Positions 1-8,398 of a stretch of 64,000 nucleotides of DNA are shown here, in pieces. A program made the position numbers and the translations under genes. The notes under the pieces are model-generated. The model saw nothing but the letters and a program-made list of their open reading frames with translations. It was not told the origin of the DNA and ran no database searches. The stretch's first letter is position 1. Each line of letters opens with the position of its first letter. The stretch spans positions 1-64,000 of the forward strand of contig NZ_QXGR01000007.1 in assembly GCF_003604195.1 (NCBI RefSeq), given 5' to 3'. This DNA is from Simplicispira lacusdiani (GTDB taxonomy: Bacteria > Pseudomonadota > Gammaproteobacteria > Burkholderiales > Burkholderiaceae_C).

Positions 1-1
1 C

Positions 2-76
2 TGGAAGTCTCCGTACCAAGCATTCCAGCAGTTCATGCAGGCCATTGCGCAGCGCCAGGGCGCTACCATTCACTGA
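2..76 (+). CDS. C-terminal end of an unidentified protein (partial)
   Basis: The reading frame beginning at base 2 stays open for 24 codons and ends in TGA. The peptide ends AFQQFMQAIAQRQGATIH, a plausible amphipathic helix. The start lies beyond the left edge of the window. There is too little sequence to name a family, and the frame was chosen only because it looks protein-like and ends cleanly before a non-coding stretch. The next gene runs on the opposite strand, so this is the end of a separate transcription unit. Confidence 0.35.
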   Translation, partial: WKSPYQAFQQFMQAIAQRQGATIH

Positions 77-160
77 TTCTCAATGGTGGTGTTGCACTTC
101 AGATTTGAGACCGCCATGTCTGCAGCGTGTCAAGGCGGCGCCAAGACACAAGCTCACCTC

Positions 161-466
161 TCACCCCCACCACCGCACCGCCGCCGACGCCACCGCCCCC
201 AGCACCACCACCAGCAAGAACGGCAGACGCAACCACAGCGCCAGCGCCGCCGCAGCCAGCGCCGCCAGGCGGGCATCGAGCACCAGCGCCGTGCCCGAGG
301 CCACGGTGTTCATCACCGTGAGCGAGGCCAGCAGTGCCACCGTCATGGCGCCGGCCACGCGGGTCATGCGCGGGTTTTGCAGCCAGCGGGCGGGGATGGC
401 GTAGCCCGCCAGCTTGGTGAGGTACGTGGCCGCGCAGGCCAGCAGAATGTAGCCCCAGAGCGTCAT
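161..466 (-). CDS. azlD: AzlD-family branched-chain amino acid transport subunit
   Basis: This is a 101-residue, very hydrophobic protein with about four membrane segments and the AzlD-type start MTLWGYILLACAATYLTKL, including the conserved TYLTK stretch. AzlD is the small inner-membrane partner of AzlC. Together they export branched-chain amino acids, as BrnEF does in Corynebacterium. The ATG overlaps the azlC stop by four bases (ATGA), indicating translational coupling and the usual azlC-azlD operon. The length is normal for the family. The substrate is inferred from the family and has not been shown here. Confidence 0.88.
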   Translation of the reverse strand: MTLWGYILLACAATYLTKLAGYAIPARWLQNPRMTRVAGAMTVALLASLTVMNTVASGTALVLDARLAALAAAALALWLRLPFLLVVVLGAVASAAVRWWG

Positions 467-1197
467 GCCGCACCTCCTTCGCGGGCGGGCGGCGTGGCCG
501 CGTCGGCGTCGGGGTCGCGGCCCCACCAGCCCCAGGCGGCACCGAGCACGGCCGCCAGCAAGATGGGCAGGCCCGGCGGTACGAACGGCACTGCCAGGGC
601 CGTGGCCACGCCGCAGACCACGGCCAGCGCCACAGGTTCGCGCTGCTGCAGGCGCGGCCACAGCAGGCCCAGGAAGGCGGCCACGGCCGCGCCGTCCAGG
701 CCCCAGCGGCGCGGGTCGCCCAGGGCGTCGCCGAGCACGGCGCCGAGCAGGGTGAACAGGTTCCAGAGCACGAACACGCCCACGCCGGCGGTCCAGAAGC
801 CGCGTTGCTGCTCGTCGGGCGTCTGCTGGCCCGAGGCCGTGGCGGCCGATTCGTCGATGGTGAGCTGCGCCGCCACGGGCTTGCGCCAGCCGCGCGGCGC
901 GAGCATGCGGTTCATCTGCATGCCGTAGACGGCGTTGCGCACGCCCAGCAGCGCCGCCGCGCCCAGCGCGGCCGAGCCCGCGCCGCCGCCCGCGATGACG
1001 CCGATGAAGGCGAACTGCGAGCCGCCGGTGAACATGAGCAGGCTCAGCGCCATGGCCTGGCCCACGGTGAGGCCGGCCGCCACGGCGAGCGCGCCGAAGG
1101 AGATGCCGTAGAGCCCGGTGGCGACGGCAATCGACAGGCCCATGCGGATGGCGGGGGTCCAGGTGGCGGGGTGGAGGGTGGGCGGAGAGGGGTCCAT
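463..1197 (-). CDS. azlC: AzlC-family branched-chain amino acid permease
   Basis: This 244-residue integral membrane protein is the larger subunit of the AzlCD exporter. The AzlC signature is visible in the first third (GLYGISFGALAVAAGLT, then LLMFTGGSQFAFIGV) and in LLGVRNAVYGMQMNR, followed by several hydrophobic segments up to the C terminus. The ATG giving MDPSPPTL was chosen. A TTG three codons upstream is possible but has no better ribosome-binding site. It is the first gene of a two-gene operon with azlD. Its upstream region carries an AT-rich interspersed repeat and a REP-like palindrome, so the native promoter may be disrupted or may lie within that repeat. Confidence 0.88.
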   Translation of the reverse strand: MDPSPPTLHPATWTPAIRMGLSIAVATGLYGISFGALAVAAGLTVGQAMALSLLMFTGGSQFAFIGVIAGGGAGSAALGAAALLGVRNAVYGMQMNRMLAPRGWRKPVAAQLTIDESAATASGQQTPDEQQRGFWTAGVGVFVLWNLFTLLGAVLGDALGDPRRWGLDGAAVAAFLGLLWPRLQQREPVALAVVCGVATALAVPFVPPGLPILLAAVLGAAWGWWGRDPDADAATPPAREGGAA

Positions 1198-1205
1198 GGA
1201 TTTCA

Positions 1206-1254
1206 AATTTGATAGCTAGCAGCGCTTTCTGCATAAGCTTTGGAAGCTGAAAAC
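1206..1254. repeat. AT-rich interspersed dyad repeat, copy 1
   Basis: An island of low GC carries TTGATAGCTAGCAGCGCTTT followed by an imperfect inverted partner, AAGCTTTGGAAGCTGAAAAC. It shares the TTTGATAGCT and AGCGCTT blocks with the other copies in this window. It sits immediately upstream of azlC. Confidence 0.6.
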
Positions 1255-1365
1255 ACCTAAAATTCTTAGGGTGGCCAGCGAATGATGGGATGTCGGGCGA
1301 CCCGACAAGGCTGCGTCCCAGGGCCCGGCATGGGGGCTTGGTCATGCCGCGCCTGGTGGTCCGGA

Positions 1366-1415
1366 ATGGGGTCAGAGCCCGCGTTTCGCTGCGCGAAATC
1401 GTGATCTGACCCCAT
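1366..1415. repeat. REP-like palindrome between azlC and polA
   Basis: ATGGGGTCAGA on the left is mirrored by TCTGACCCCAT on the right. An inner CGTTTCG/CGAAATCG pair closes on a short GCTGCG loop, giving a roughly 50-nt hairpin. The outer GGGGTCAGA arms are typical of REP sequences mobilised by RAYT (IS200-related) transposases in betaproteobacteria. No such transposase is in the window. It lies 33 bases past the polA stop and may also help end that transcript, but there is no U tract. Confidence 0.7.
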
Positions 1416-1447
1416 GCCTGCGCCGTGTCGGTTCCGGCGCTGGGGCT

Positions 1448-4240
1448 TCAATGCGCCTTGTCCCAGTTCGGGCCCACGCCCACCTCGGCCAGCAGGGGCA
1501 CCTTGAGGTCGGCCACGCCGGCCATCAGGCGCGGGATGTGGCCGCGCAGCCATTCCACCTCGGCCTCGGGCAGCTCGAACACCAGTTCGTCGTGCACCTG
1601 CATGATCATCTTGATGGCGGGCTTCTCGGCGTCCAGCACCTGCTGCACCTTCACCATGGCCAGCTTGATGAGGTCGGCCGCCGTGCCCTGCATGGGGGCG
1701 TTGATGGCGGCGCGCTCGGCGCCAGCGCGGCGCGGGCCGCTGGCGGCGATTTCGGGCAGGTACAGGCGGCGGCCAAACACCGTTTCCACATAGCCCATGG
1801 ACCGGGCAGCGGCCTTGGTTTCGTCCATGTACTGCTTCACGCCGGGGTAGCGCTGGAAGTAGCGGTCGATATAGGCGGCGGCGGCCTTGGTCTCGATGCC
1901 GAGGTTCTTGGCCAGGCCGAAGCTGCTCATGCCGTAGATGAGGCCGAAGTTGATGACCTTGGCGTAGCGGCGCTGCTCGCTGGTTACCTGGTCCAACGCC
2001 ACGCCAAACACCTCGGCGGCGGTGGCGCGGTGCACGTCCAGCCCGGCGTGGAAGGCGTGCAAGAGCGCGTGGTCGCCACTGATGTGGGCCATGATGCGCA
2101 GTTCGATCTGGCTGTAGTCGGCGCTGGCGATCACGCAGCCCGGCGGCGCCACGAAGGCCTCGCGCACGCGCCGGCCCTCGGCCGTGCGGATAGGGATGTT
2201 CTGCAGGTTCGGGTCGTTGCTCGACAGCCGCCCGGTCACGGCCACGGCCTGCGCGTAGTGCGTGTGCACGCGGCCGGTGCGCGGCAGCGCCAGTTGCGCG
2301 AGCTTGTCGGTGTAGGTGCCCTTGAGCTTGACCAGGCTGCGGTGCTCCAGCAGCTTGGCGGGCAGGGGGTAGTCCTCGGCGAGCTTTTCCAGCACCTCCT
2401 CGTCGGTGCTGCGCGCGCCGGTGGCGGTTTTCTTCACCACGGGCATGCCCAGCTTGTCGAAGAAGATTTCGCCCAGCTGCTTGGGGCTGCTGAGGTTGAA
2501 GGGCTGGCCGGCGATTTCATACGCCTCGGTTTCCAGCTGCAGGATGCGCTGGCCCAGCTCGTGGCTTTGCGCGGCCAGCGTGGGTGCGTCGATCAGCACG
2601 CCGTTGCGCTCGATGCGGTAGAGCGCCTCGCTGCTGGCGATCTCCAGCTCGTAGATGAAGCGCAGCTTTTCGTCGGCCTGCAAGAGCGGCCACAGGGCCA
2701 GGTGCACGTCCAGCGTCTGGTCCGAGTCTTCGCACGAATAGGCGGCCGCCTTGTCCACCGGCACCTGGGCGAACGGGATCTGGTGCGCGCCCTTGCCGCA
2801 CAGGTCTTCGTAGCTGATGCCGGTGCGGCCCGTGTGGCGCTCGGCCAGGCTGGCCAGGCCGTGGGGCTTGTGCACTTCGAGCACGTAGCTTTGCAGCATG
2901 GTGTCGTGCACATAGCCCTGCACCTCGATGCCGTGGTTGGCGAACACATGGCGGTCGTACTTCACGTGCTGGCCCAGCTTGTGGTGGCGACCGTCCTCCA
3001 GCCAGGGCTTGAGGCGCGCCAGCACTTCGCCCAGCGGCAGTTGCGCGGGCGCGTCGGGCCCGGCATGGGCCAGCGGAATGTAGGCGGCCTCGCCGGGCTG
3101 CACGCTGAAAGATATGCCCACGATCTCGGCGCGCATTTCGTCGAGCGAGGTGGTTTCGGTGTCCAGCGCCACCAGCTCAGCCTTCATCAGGCGCTGCAAC
3201 CAGTGGTCGAAATCGGTCCAGTTGAGGATGGTGTCGTACACCACCGCGCGGTGCTGCGCGGCCTCGGCCACGGGGCTGGCGGAATGGTCCGCAAACAGGT
3301 CGCCGCTCTCGCCCGGCATGGCGACCACGGGCGCGGGTGCAGCGGTCGGCGCATCACCGCCCAGCGTGCGCGCCAGGCCCTTGAAGCCGTAGGTGTCGCA
3401 AAAGGCCTTGAGCGGTTCGACCTGGGGCTGGCCGATGCGGATGGCCTCCAGCGCGGGCATGCCGGGCACCCAGCCGTCCAGGTCGCAGTCGGTCTTGATG
3501 GTGAGCAGTTGGCGGCTGGTGGGCAGCCAGTCGATCGCCTTGCGCAGGTTCTCGCCCACGGCCCCCTTCACCTGGTCGGCCTGCGCCACCAATGCATCCA
3601 CCGAGCCGTATTCCTGCAGCAGTTTCACGGCGGTCTTGGGCCCCACCTTGTGCACGCCGGGCACGTTGTCCACGGTGTCGCCCACCAGCATCTGGTAGTC
3701 CAGCATCAGGCGGGCGGGCACGCCGAACTCGGCCTCCACCCCGGCCAGGTCGCGCACCTTGCCGCTCATGGTGTCGATGATGGAGATGTGCTCGTTGACC
3801 AGTTGGGCCAGGTCCTTGTCGCCACTGGAGATGACCACGTCGATGCCCTGGCGCGCGGCCGCCACGGCCAGGGTGCCGATCACGTCGTCGGCCTCCACGC
3901 CGGGCACGTCGAGCACCGGCCAGCCCATGAGGCGCACCACTTCGTGGATGGGCGCGATCTGGCTGCGCAGATCGTCGGGCATGGGGCTGCGCTGCGCCTT
4001 GTATTCGGGATAGAGCGCATCGCGGAACGTGGGGCCCTTGGCGTCGAACACGCAGGCCGCGTAGGTGCAGGGGTAGTCCTTGAGGAGCTTCTGCACCATG
4101 TTGATCATGATGCGGATGGCGCCGGTCTTTTGCACCGTGCCGTCGGGCAAGGTGGTGCTCATGGTTTCGCCGCCAGCGAAGAAGGCGCGGTAGAGGTAGC
4201 TGGAGCCGTCCACCAGCAGCAGGGTCTTTTTGTCGCTCAT
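1448..4240 (-). CDS. polA: DNA polymerase I
   Basis: This 930-residue protein has the three PolA domains in order. The N-terminal 5'-3' exonuclease begins LLLVDGSSYLYRAFFAG and holds the helix-hairpin-helix VGPKTAVKLL. The 3'-5' exonuclease keeps its acidic motif LVALDTETTSL, so proofreading should be intact. The C-terminal polymerase has motif A (SADYSQIELR), the O-helix RRYAKVINFGLIYGMS and motif C (MQVHDELVFE). It fills gaps in DNA repair and removes Okazaki primers. The start is at MSDKKTLLLVDG. A longer frame upstream lacks family similarity. It stands alone, with a divergent gene upstream. Confidence 0.98.
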   Translation of the reverse strand: MSDKKTLLLVDGSSYLYRAFFAGGETMSTTLPDGTVQKTGAIRIMINMVQKLLKDYPCTYAACVFDAKGPTFRDALYPEYKAQRSPMPDDLRSQIAPIHEVVRLMGWPVLDVPGVEADDVIGTLAVAAARQGIDVVISSGDKDLAQLVNEHISIIDTMSGKVRDLAGVEAEFGVPARLMLDYQMLVGDTVDNVPGVHKVGPKTAVKLLQEYGSVDALVAQADQVKGAVGENLRKAIDWLPTSRQLLTIKTDCDLDGWVPGMPALEAIRIGQPQVEPLKAFCDTYGFKGLARTLGGDAPTAAPAPVVAMPGESGDLFADHSASPVAEAAQHRAVVYDTILNWTDFDHWLQRLMKAELVALDTETTSLDEMRAEIVGISFSVQPGEAAYIPLAHAGPDAPAQLPLGEVLARLKPWLEDGRHHKLGQHVKYDRHVFANHGIEVQGYVHDTMLQSYVLEVHKPHGLASLAERHTGRTGISYEDLCGKGAHQIPFAQVPVDKAAAYSCEDSDQTLDVHLALWPLLQADEKLRFIYELEIASSEALYRIERNGVLIDAPTLAAQSHELGQRILQLETEAYEIAGQPFNLSSPKQLGEIFFDKLGMPVVKKTATGARSTDEEVLEKLAEDYPLPAKLLEHRSLVKLKGTYTDKLAQLALPRTGRVHTHYAQAVAVTGRLSSNDPNLQNIPIRTAEGRRVREAFVAPPGCVIASADYSQIELRIMAHISGDHALLHAFHAGLDVHRATAAEVFGVALDQVTSEQRRYAKVINFGLIYGMSSFGLAKNLGIETKAAAAYIDRYFQRYPGVKQYMDETKAAARSMGYVETVFGRRLYLPEIAASGPRRAGAERAAINAPMQGTAADLIKLAMVKVQQVLDAEKPAIKMIMQVHDELVFELPEAEVEWLRGHIPRLMAGVADLKVPLLAEVGVGPNWDKAH

Positions 4241-4382
4241 GCGGGCGATTGTCACAGGAAGCCGCCAGCGCCGGGCGCCCGCGCGCCCCGGCCGGGGCGC
4301 TGCATCTGAAAACCGGCAAAATACCCGCCATCCAGGCCCTGCGCCCTGCCGCGCGGCGGCCTGCCACACGAAAGGTCATCCC

Positions 4383-4802
4383 ATGAAAAAACTGCTCGCC
4401 CTGCTGATCGGCACGGTGTCCACGCTGGCGATCGCGGCGGCGCCGGAATTCAAGAACGTGCCCGCGCCGCTGCAAAAATCCCTGTCGCACCACGGGCTCA
4501 AGACGGCGCAGCTGGACAACGGCGTGCTGCGGCTGCAGATGGACAAGCCCGAGGTCTCCGAGCTGGTGTACACCACCTTCATCTACCACGGCATTTGCGC
4601 CGAGCAGTGGCGCAGCCCGGAGCGCTTCACCGGCGTGAACCTGGCGCGGGTGGAGCTGCTCAACACCAACGCCACCCAGGGCTACGCGTTCGACGCGCGC
4701 GGCGATGTCTGCGTGCAGATGGGGCAGATGGGCAAGAACTACCGCACCTTCATCAACCAGTACACGGTGAAGTGCGAAGGCGGCACCTGCCCCCGCCCCT
4801 GA
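4383..4802 (+). CDS. Small secreted protein of unknown function
   Basis: This 139-residue protein begins with a clear Sec signal peptide (MKKLLALLIGTVSTLAIAAA) with probable cleavage after AIAAA. The mature part has four cysteines (GICAEQW, GDVCVQ, VKCEGGTC) that could form two disulfides in the periplasm. The body reads as a compact mixed alpha/beta domain with SELVYTTFIYHGICAEQWR as its most distinctive stretch. I do not recognise a named family. It is divergent from polA and about 100 bases upstream of a serine hydrolase that reads the same way. No function is proposed. Confidence 0.75.
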   Translation: MKKLLALLIGTVSTLAIAAAPEFKNVPAPLQKSLSHHGLKTAQLDNGVLRLQMDKPEVSELVYTTFIYHGICAEQWRSPERFTGVNLARVELLNTNATQGYAFDARGDVCVQMGQMGKNYRTFINQYTVKCEGGTCPRP

Positions 4803-4902
4803 CGCACGGCCCGGTTACGTCAGCCGGGGAAACCCGCTGCCCTGGCCCGGGGGGCTTGGTGTTCAATCCTTGTTGGCTTTTCACCGCCCGAGGAGTGCAC
4901 CG

Positions 4903-6111
4903 TTGAAACCCCTGAAGAAAATCGCGCTGGGCATGCTGCTGGCCCTCGCGGCCACGGCCACCGCCGGCTGGTTCAGCCTGGACAAGGAAACGCGCGGCCT
5001 GCTCAAGACCGTGCCCACCAACCGCGACCTGCTGTTCTGGAGCGTGCCGCAGCGCGACGCGGCCTTCCGCGCGCTCGACCGCATTCCACTGCTGGCCAAG
5101 TGGCGCGTGGTGCAGCCCAGCAGCACGCCGCGCAGCCTGCCCCCCGGTTCGCCGCTGGCCTTGCCGCTGGACCTGGACGCCTACATGGCGGGCCAGCGCA
5201 GCAGCGCCATTCTCATCGTGCAGGGCGGCAAGCTGCGCGTGGAGCGCTACGGCCTCGATTACGGCCCGGACGGCCGCTGGACGAGCTTTTCCGTGGCCAA
5301 GTCCTTTACCTCCACCCTGGTGGGCGCCGCGCTCAAAGACGGCCACATCAAGAGCATGGACGACAAGGTGAGCGACTACATCACCAGCATGAAGGGCTCG
5401 GCCTACGACGATGTGAGCATCCGCCAGCTGCTCACCATGACCTCGGGCGTGCGCTGGAACGAGGACTACGGCGACCCGAACTCCGACGTCGCCAAGTTCA
5501 ACAACCACCCGCCCGAAGCCGGCGTGCCCTCCATCGTCAGCTACCTGCGCCAGTTGCCGCGCCAGGCCCCGGCGGGCGAGCGCTGGCTCTACAGCACGGG
5601 CGAGACCAACCTGGTGGGCATCCTCGTGAGCGAGGCCACGAAACGTCCGCTGGCGCAGTACCTGGAAGAAAAGATCTGGAAGCCCGCCGGCATGGAGCAG
5701 CAGGCCACCTGGATTCTGAGCAAGACGGGCCAGGAGATCAGCGGCTGCTGCATCCAGGCGGCGGCGCGCGACTACGCGCGCATGGGGCAGTTCATCCTGG
5801 AAGGCGCCAAGGTGCAGGGCCAGGGCATCCTGCCCGAGGGCTGGCTGCAGGACGCCACCACCAAGCGTGCCGACATCGGCAAGCCCGGGCGCGGCTACGG
5901 CTACCAGTGGTGGACCTACGACGACGGCAGCTTCGCCGCGCGCGGCATCTTCGGCCAGGGCATCTTCATCGACCCCAAGCGCCAGCTGGTGATCGCCTCC
6001 AACGCCAACTGGGCCGGGGGCGCCAGCTCGCCCAAGGAGAGCGAGGCGCGCGAAGCCTTCTACAAGGCGGTGCAGCAGGCCGTGGACGCCGAGGCCGCCC
6101 CATCCAGGTGA
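4903..6111 (+). CDS. Serine hydrolase of the class C beta-lactamase/esterase family
   Basis: This 402-residue protein has an N-terminal hydrophobic anchor (KKIALGMLLALAATATAGW), so it is probably periplasmic or membrane-tethered. The catalytic SxxK motif is SVAK in WTSFSVAKSFTS. The second catalytic tyrosine is likely in LYSTGETN, and the domain ends GIFGQGIFIDP in place of a clear KTG. Members include esterases, D-aminopeptidases and 6-aminohexanoate-dimer hydrolases, so the substrate cannot be read from sequence. The start is a TTG with GAGGAG seven bases upstream. An earlier TTG has no such site. It is a lone gene in the same direction as its neighbours. Confidence 0.85.
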   Translation: MKPLKKIALGMLLALAATATAGWFSLDKETRGLLKTVPTNRDLLFWSVPQRDAAFRALDRIPLLAKWRVVQPSSTPRSLPPGSPLALPLDLDAYMAGQRSSAILIVQGGKLRVERYGLDYGPDGRWTSFSVAKSFTSTLVGAALKDGHIKSMDDKVSDYITSMKGSAYDDVSIRQLLTMTSGVRWNEDYGDPNSDVAKFNNHPPEAGVPSIVSYLRQLPRQAPAGERWLYSTGETNLVGILVSEATKRPLAQYLEEKIWKPAGMEQQATWILSKTGQEISGCCIQAAARDYARMGQFILEGAKVQGQGILPEGWLQDATTKRADIGKPGRGYGYQWWTYDDGSFAARGIFGQGIFIDPKRQLVIASNANWAGGASSPKESEAREAFYKAVQQAVDAEAAPSR

Positions 6112-6170
6112 ACCGCGCCGTGGCGGGCGCCCGGGCGGCCTCGCCACCCCGCGCCGCCTACAATCGCGCC

Positions 6171-6524
6171 ATGCGCGCCGTTCACTCCCTCCTGCTGCTG
6201 GCCCTGGCCAGCACCCCCGCCCTCGCCCAGAATTCAAACCAAAATGCCTCGCAAGGCGCGCCAGACGGGCGTGAGCAGCTATCAAGAAGCGAGCAAAAAC
6301 CCGACCGCCTGAACCAGCGCACCGAGCGCATCCGCGTCGAGGACGGCGGCAGCCGCGTGGACGAGCTGCGCGTGGGCGGCCAAACGCAGAGCATCACCGT
6401 GCAGCCCAAGGTGGGCAACCTGCCCGAATACGAGCTGCAGCCCTCCGACGGCGTGCGCAACCGCGCGCGCAACGGCGCCGAGTCCACCACGGGCGCCCGT
6501 GTCTGGAACGTGATGAAGTTCTGA
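6171..6524 (+). CDS. Small secreted protein of unknown function carrying an embedded repeat
   Basis: This 117-residue protein has a signal peptide ([20 protein letters not shown]) and a short, hydrophilic, charged mature part. A recognisable C-terminal core runs from [18 protein letters not shown] to [10 protein letters not shown]. Residues about 20-42, just after signal cleavage, are encoded by an AT-rich interspersed repeat. They give an Asn/Gln/Ser-rich stretch unlike the rest of the protein. Similar short proteins with the [14 protein letters not shown] stretch are, as far as I recall, annotated as hypothetical (DUF2782-like) in betaproteobacteria next to polA or thrB. It precedes thrB by 67 bases. 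Confidence 0.75.
   Translation: MRAVHSLLLLALASTPALAQNSNQNASQGAPDGREQLSRSEQKPDRLNQRTERIRVEDGGSRVDELRVGGQTQSITVQPKVGNLPEYELQPSDGVRNRARNGAESTTGARVWNVMKF
6232..6297. repeat. AT-rich interspersed dyad repeat, copy 2 (inside a gene)
   Basis: The stretch from AATTCAAACCAAAATGCCTC to GAGCAGCTATCAAGAAGC has the GAGCAGCTATCAA end (reverse of TTGATAGCTGCTC) and a degenerate GGCGCG/GCG centre. It lies in frame in the secreted-protein gene directly after the signal-peptide codons. It is more diverged than the intergenic copies, as expected if coding constraints act on it. Confidence 0.5.
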
Positions 6525-6591
6525 CCCGCCCCGGCGGGCGCCACGCCCGCCCTTGCCTCCTCCGACCCCCCGTTTTTTTCCGCTCCGACCG

Positions 6592-7542
6592 ATGGCCGTA
6601 TTCACTGAAGTCTCTGACACCGAGGCGCGCGCATTGCTGCGCCGCCTGCAACTGGGCGAACTGCACGCGCTGCGCGGCATCGAGGGCGGCATCGAGAACA
6701 CCAACTACTTCGTCACCTGCGACGAGGGCGAGTTCGTGCTCACGCTGTTCGAGCGCCTCACGGCCGAGCAGCTGCCCTTCTACCTGTACCTGATGAAGCA
6801 CCTGGCGCACAAGGGCATCCCCGTGCCCGACCCGCGCGCCGACAAGGCCGGCGACATCCTGCACACCGTCTGCGGCAAACCCGCCGCCGTGGTCAACCGC
6901 CTGGCGGGCCGCAGCCAGCTGGCCCCCGAGGCCGCGCACTGCGCCGCCGTGGGCGGCATGCTGGCGCGCATGCACCTGGCCGGGCGCGACTACGAGCGCC
7001 AGCAGCCCAACCTGCGCGGCCTGCCGTGGTGGAACGAAACCGTGCCCGTGGTGCTGCCGCACATCGGGCAGGAAGAGGCCGCGCTGCTGCGCGCCGAGCT
7101 GGCCTACCAGAACCACGTCGCCGCGTCGGCCGCCTATGCCGCCCTGCCGCGCGGCCCGGTGCACGCCGACCTTTTCCGCGACAACGTGATGTTCGAGGGC
7201 GAGCGGCTCACCGGCTTCTTCGACTTCTACTTCGCCGGCGTGGACACCTTCCTGTTCGACCTGGCCGTGTGCCTGAACGACTGGTGCGTGGACCTGCCCA
7301 CGGGTGCGCACGACGCCGCGCGCGCCGCCGCCATGCTGGACGCCTACCAGGCCGTGCGCCCCCTCACCGCCGCCGAGCGCGAGCTGCTGCCCGCCATGGC
7401 GCGCGCGGGCGCGCTGCGCTTCTGGATCTCGCGGCTGTGGGATTTCCACCTGCCGCGCGAGGCCTCCATGCTCACGCCGCACGACCCCACGCACTTCGAG
7501 CGCGTTCTGCGCCAGCGCGTGGAGCACCCTGTTCACGCCTGA
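6592..7542 (+). CDS. thrB: Homoserine kinase (aminoglycoside phosphotransferase-fold type)
   Basis: This 316-residue protein phosphorylates homoserine to O-phosphohomoserine, the branch to threonine. It belongs to the APH/choline-kinase fold type of ThrB found in pseudomonads and betaproteobacteria, not the GHMP type of E. coli. Visible motifs are the N-terminal lobe [11 protein letters not shown], the catalytic loop [12 protein letters not shown] (HxDxxxxN) and the metal-binding [10 protein letters not shown]. The start at MAVFTEVSD was chosen over an upstream GTG/TTG-type extension rich in proline. The next gene starts one base after the stop, so the two are probably co-transcribed. Confidence 0.93.
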   Translation: MAVFTEVSDTEARALLRRLQLGELHALRGIEGGIENTNYFVTCDEGEFVLTLFERLTAEQLPFYLYLMKHLAHKGIPVPDPRADKAGDILHTVCGKPAAVVNRLAGRSQLAPEAAHCAAVGGMLARMHLAGRDYERQQPNLRGLPWWNETVPVVLPHIGQEEAALLRAELAYQNHVAASAAYAALPRGPVHADLFRDNVMFEGERLTGFFDFYFAGVDTFLFDLAVCLNDWCVDLPTGAHDAARAAAMLDAYQAVRPLTAAERELLPAMARAGALRFWISRLWDFHLPREASMLTPHDPTHFERVLRQRVEHPVHA

Positions 7543-7543
7543 C

Positions 7544-8398
7544 ATGAAACTGCACATCGTTCCCGCGCGCACCGGCATCGACTGGGTCAAGAGCGGCGTC
7601 CTCGTCTTCCGCCGCCAGCCCATGGCCATGGCGGCGCTGTTCTTCATGGCCATGGCGGCCATGTCGCTGGCCTCGGTCGTGCCGCTCATCGGGCCGGTGC
7701 TGGCGCTGGCGCTGCTGCCCTCGGTCACGCTGGCCATGATGGTGGCCTCGGCCGAGGCCCTGCAGGGCCGGGCGCCCACGCCCGCCGTGCTGCTGGTGGC
7801 CTTCCGCACCGGGCGCGAGCGGCTGCGCCACATGCTGCAGCTCGGCGCGCTCTACGCTGCCGGCTTCCTGGCCACCATCGCCCTCTCGGCGCTGTTCGAC
7901 GGCGGCCAGTTCGCCCAGGTCTACCTGGGCACCGTGCCGCTGAGCGAGGAGGTGGTGGCCGACGGCGACTTCCAGCTCGCCATGTGGGTCGCCATGGGGC
8001 TGTACCTGCCGCTGTCGCTGCTGTTCTGGCATGCGCCGGGGCTGGTGCACTGGCACGGCGTGCCGCCGGTCAAGAGCCTGTTCTTCAGCCTCGTGGCCTG
8101 CGTGCGCAACATCGGCGCCTTCATGGTCTACGGCCTGGGCTGGCTGGCGGTGTTCGCGCTGGGCGGCCTGGCCGTGAGCCTGCTGTCGGGCCTGCTGGCC
8201 GCCGTGGGCTTGCTCAATCCGGGCAACGCAACCGCCACCATGGGTGGCATCATGGTGGGATTGGCGATGGTGATGGCGAGCATGTTCTTCAGCTCCATCG
8301 TCTTCACCTTCCGCGACTGCTTCGATCCCCCGGAGCGGCGCGAGGAAAGGCCCGCCGATGACACAGCCACCGTCCCCCCCGCCGCCAGCGACGACTGA
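7544..8398 (+). CDS. BPSS1780-family integral membrane protein
   Basis: This 284-residue inner-membrane protein has about six hydrophobic segments. The family's N-terminal pattern appears in VKSGVLVFRRQPMAMAALFF, meaning a short soluble start with a Trp-Val-Lys-x-Gly turn followed by the first helix. The C-terminal tail is hydrophilic (PPERREERPADDTATVPP). The family is common in Burkholderiales and has no assigned function. It starts one base after thrB, and its last 41 bases overlap the following FecR-domain gene in another frame. That close packing suggests one transcript and coupled translation. Confidence 0.85.
   Translation: MKLHIVPARTGIDWVKSGVLVFRRQPMAMAALFFMAMAAMSLASVVPLIGPVLALALLPSVTLAMMVASAEALQGRAPTPAVLLVAFRTGRERLRHMLQLGALYAAGFLATIALSALFDGGQFAQVYLGTVPLSEEVVADGDFQLAMWVAMGLYLPLSLLFWHAPGLVHWHGVPPVKSLFFSLVACVRNIGAFMVYGLGWLAVFALGGLAVSLLSGLLAAVGLLNPGNATATMGGIMVGLAMVMASMFFSSIVFTFRDCFDPPERREERPADDTATVPPAASDD

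Noticed and set aside
1451..4309. A 952-codon open frame antisense to polA
   Set aside because: It mirrors polA, is dominated by His/Gly/Val/Ala/Leu residues expected from complementing GC-rich codons, and has no motifs. The same holds for the long frames antisense to phoX, uvrD, rhlE, livGM, ftsK and the pilus cluster.
4753..6285. A 510-codon frame antisense to the serine hydrolase
   Set aside because: The plus-strand frame has the SxxK motif, an SD and a membrane anchor. The antisense frame is a compositional shadow.
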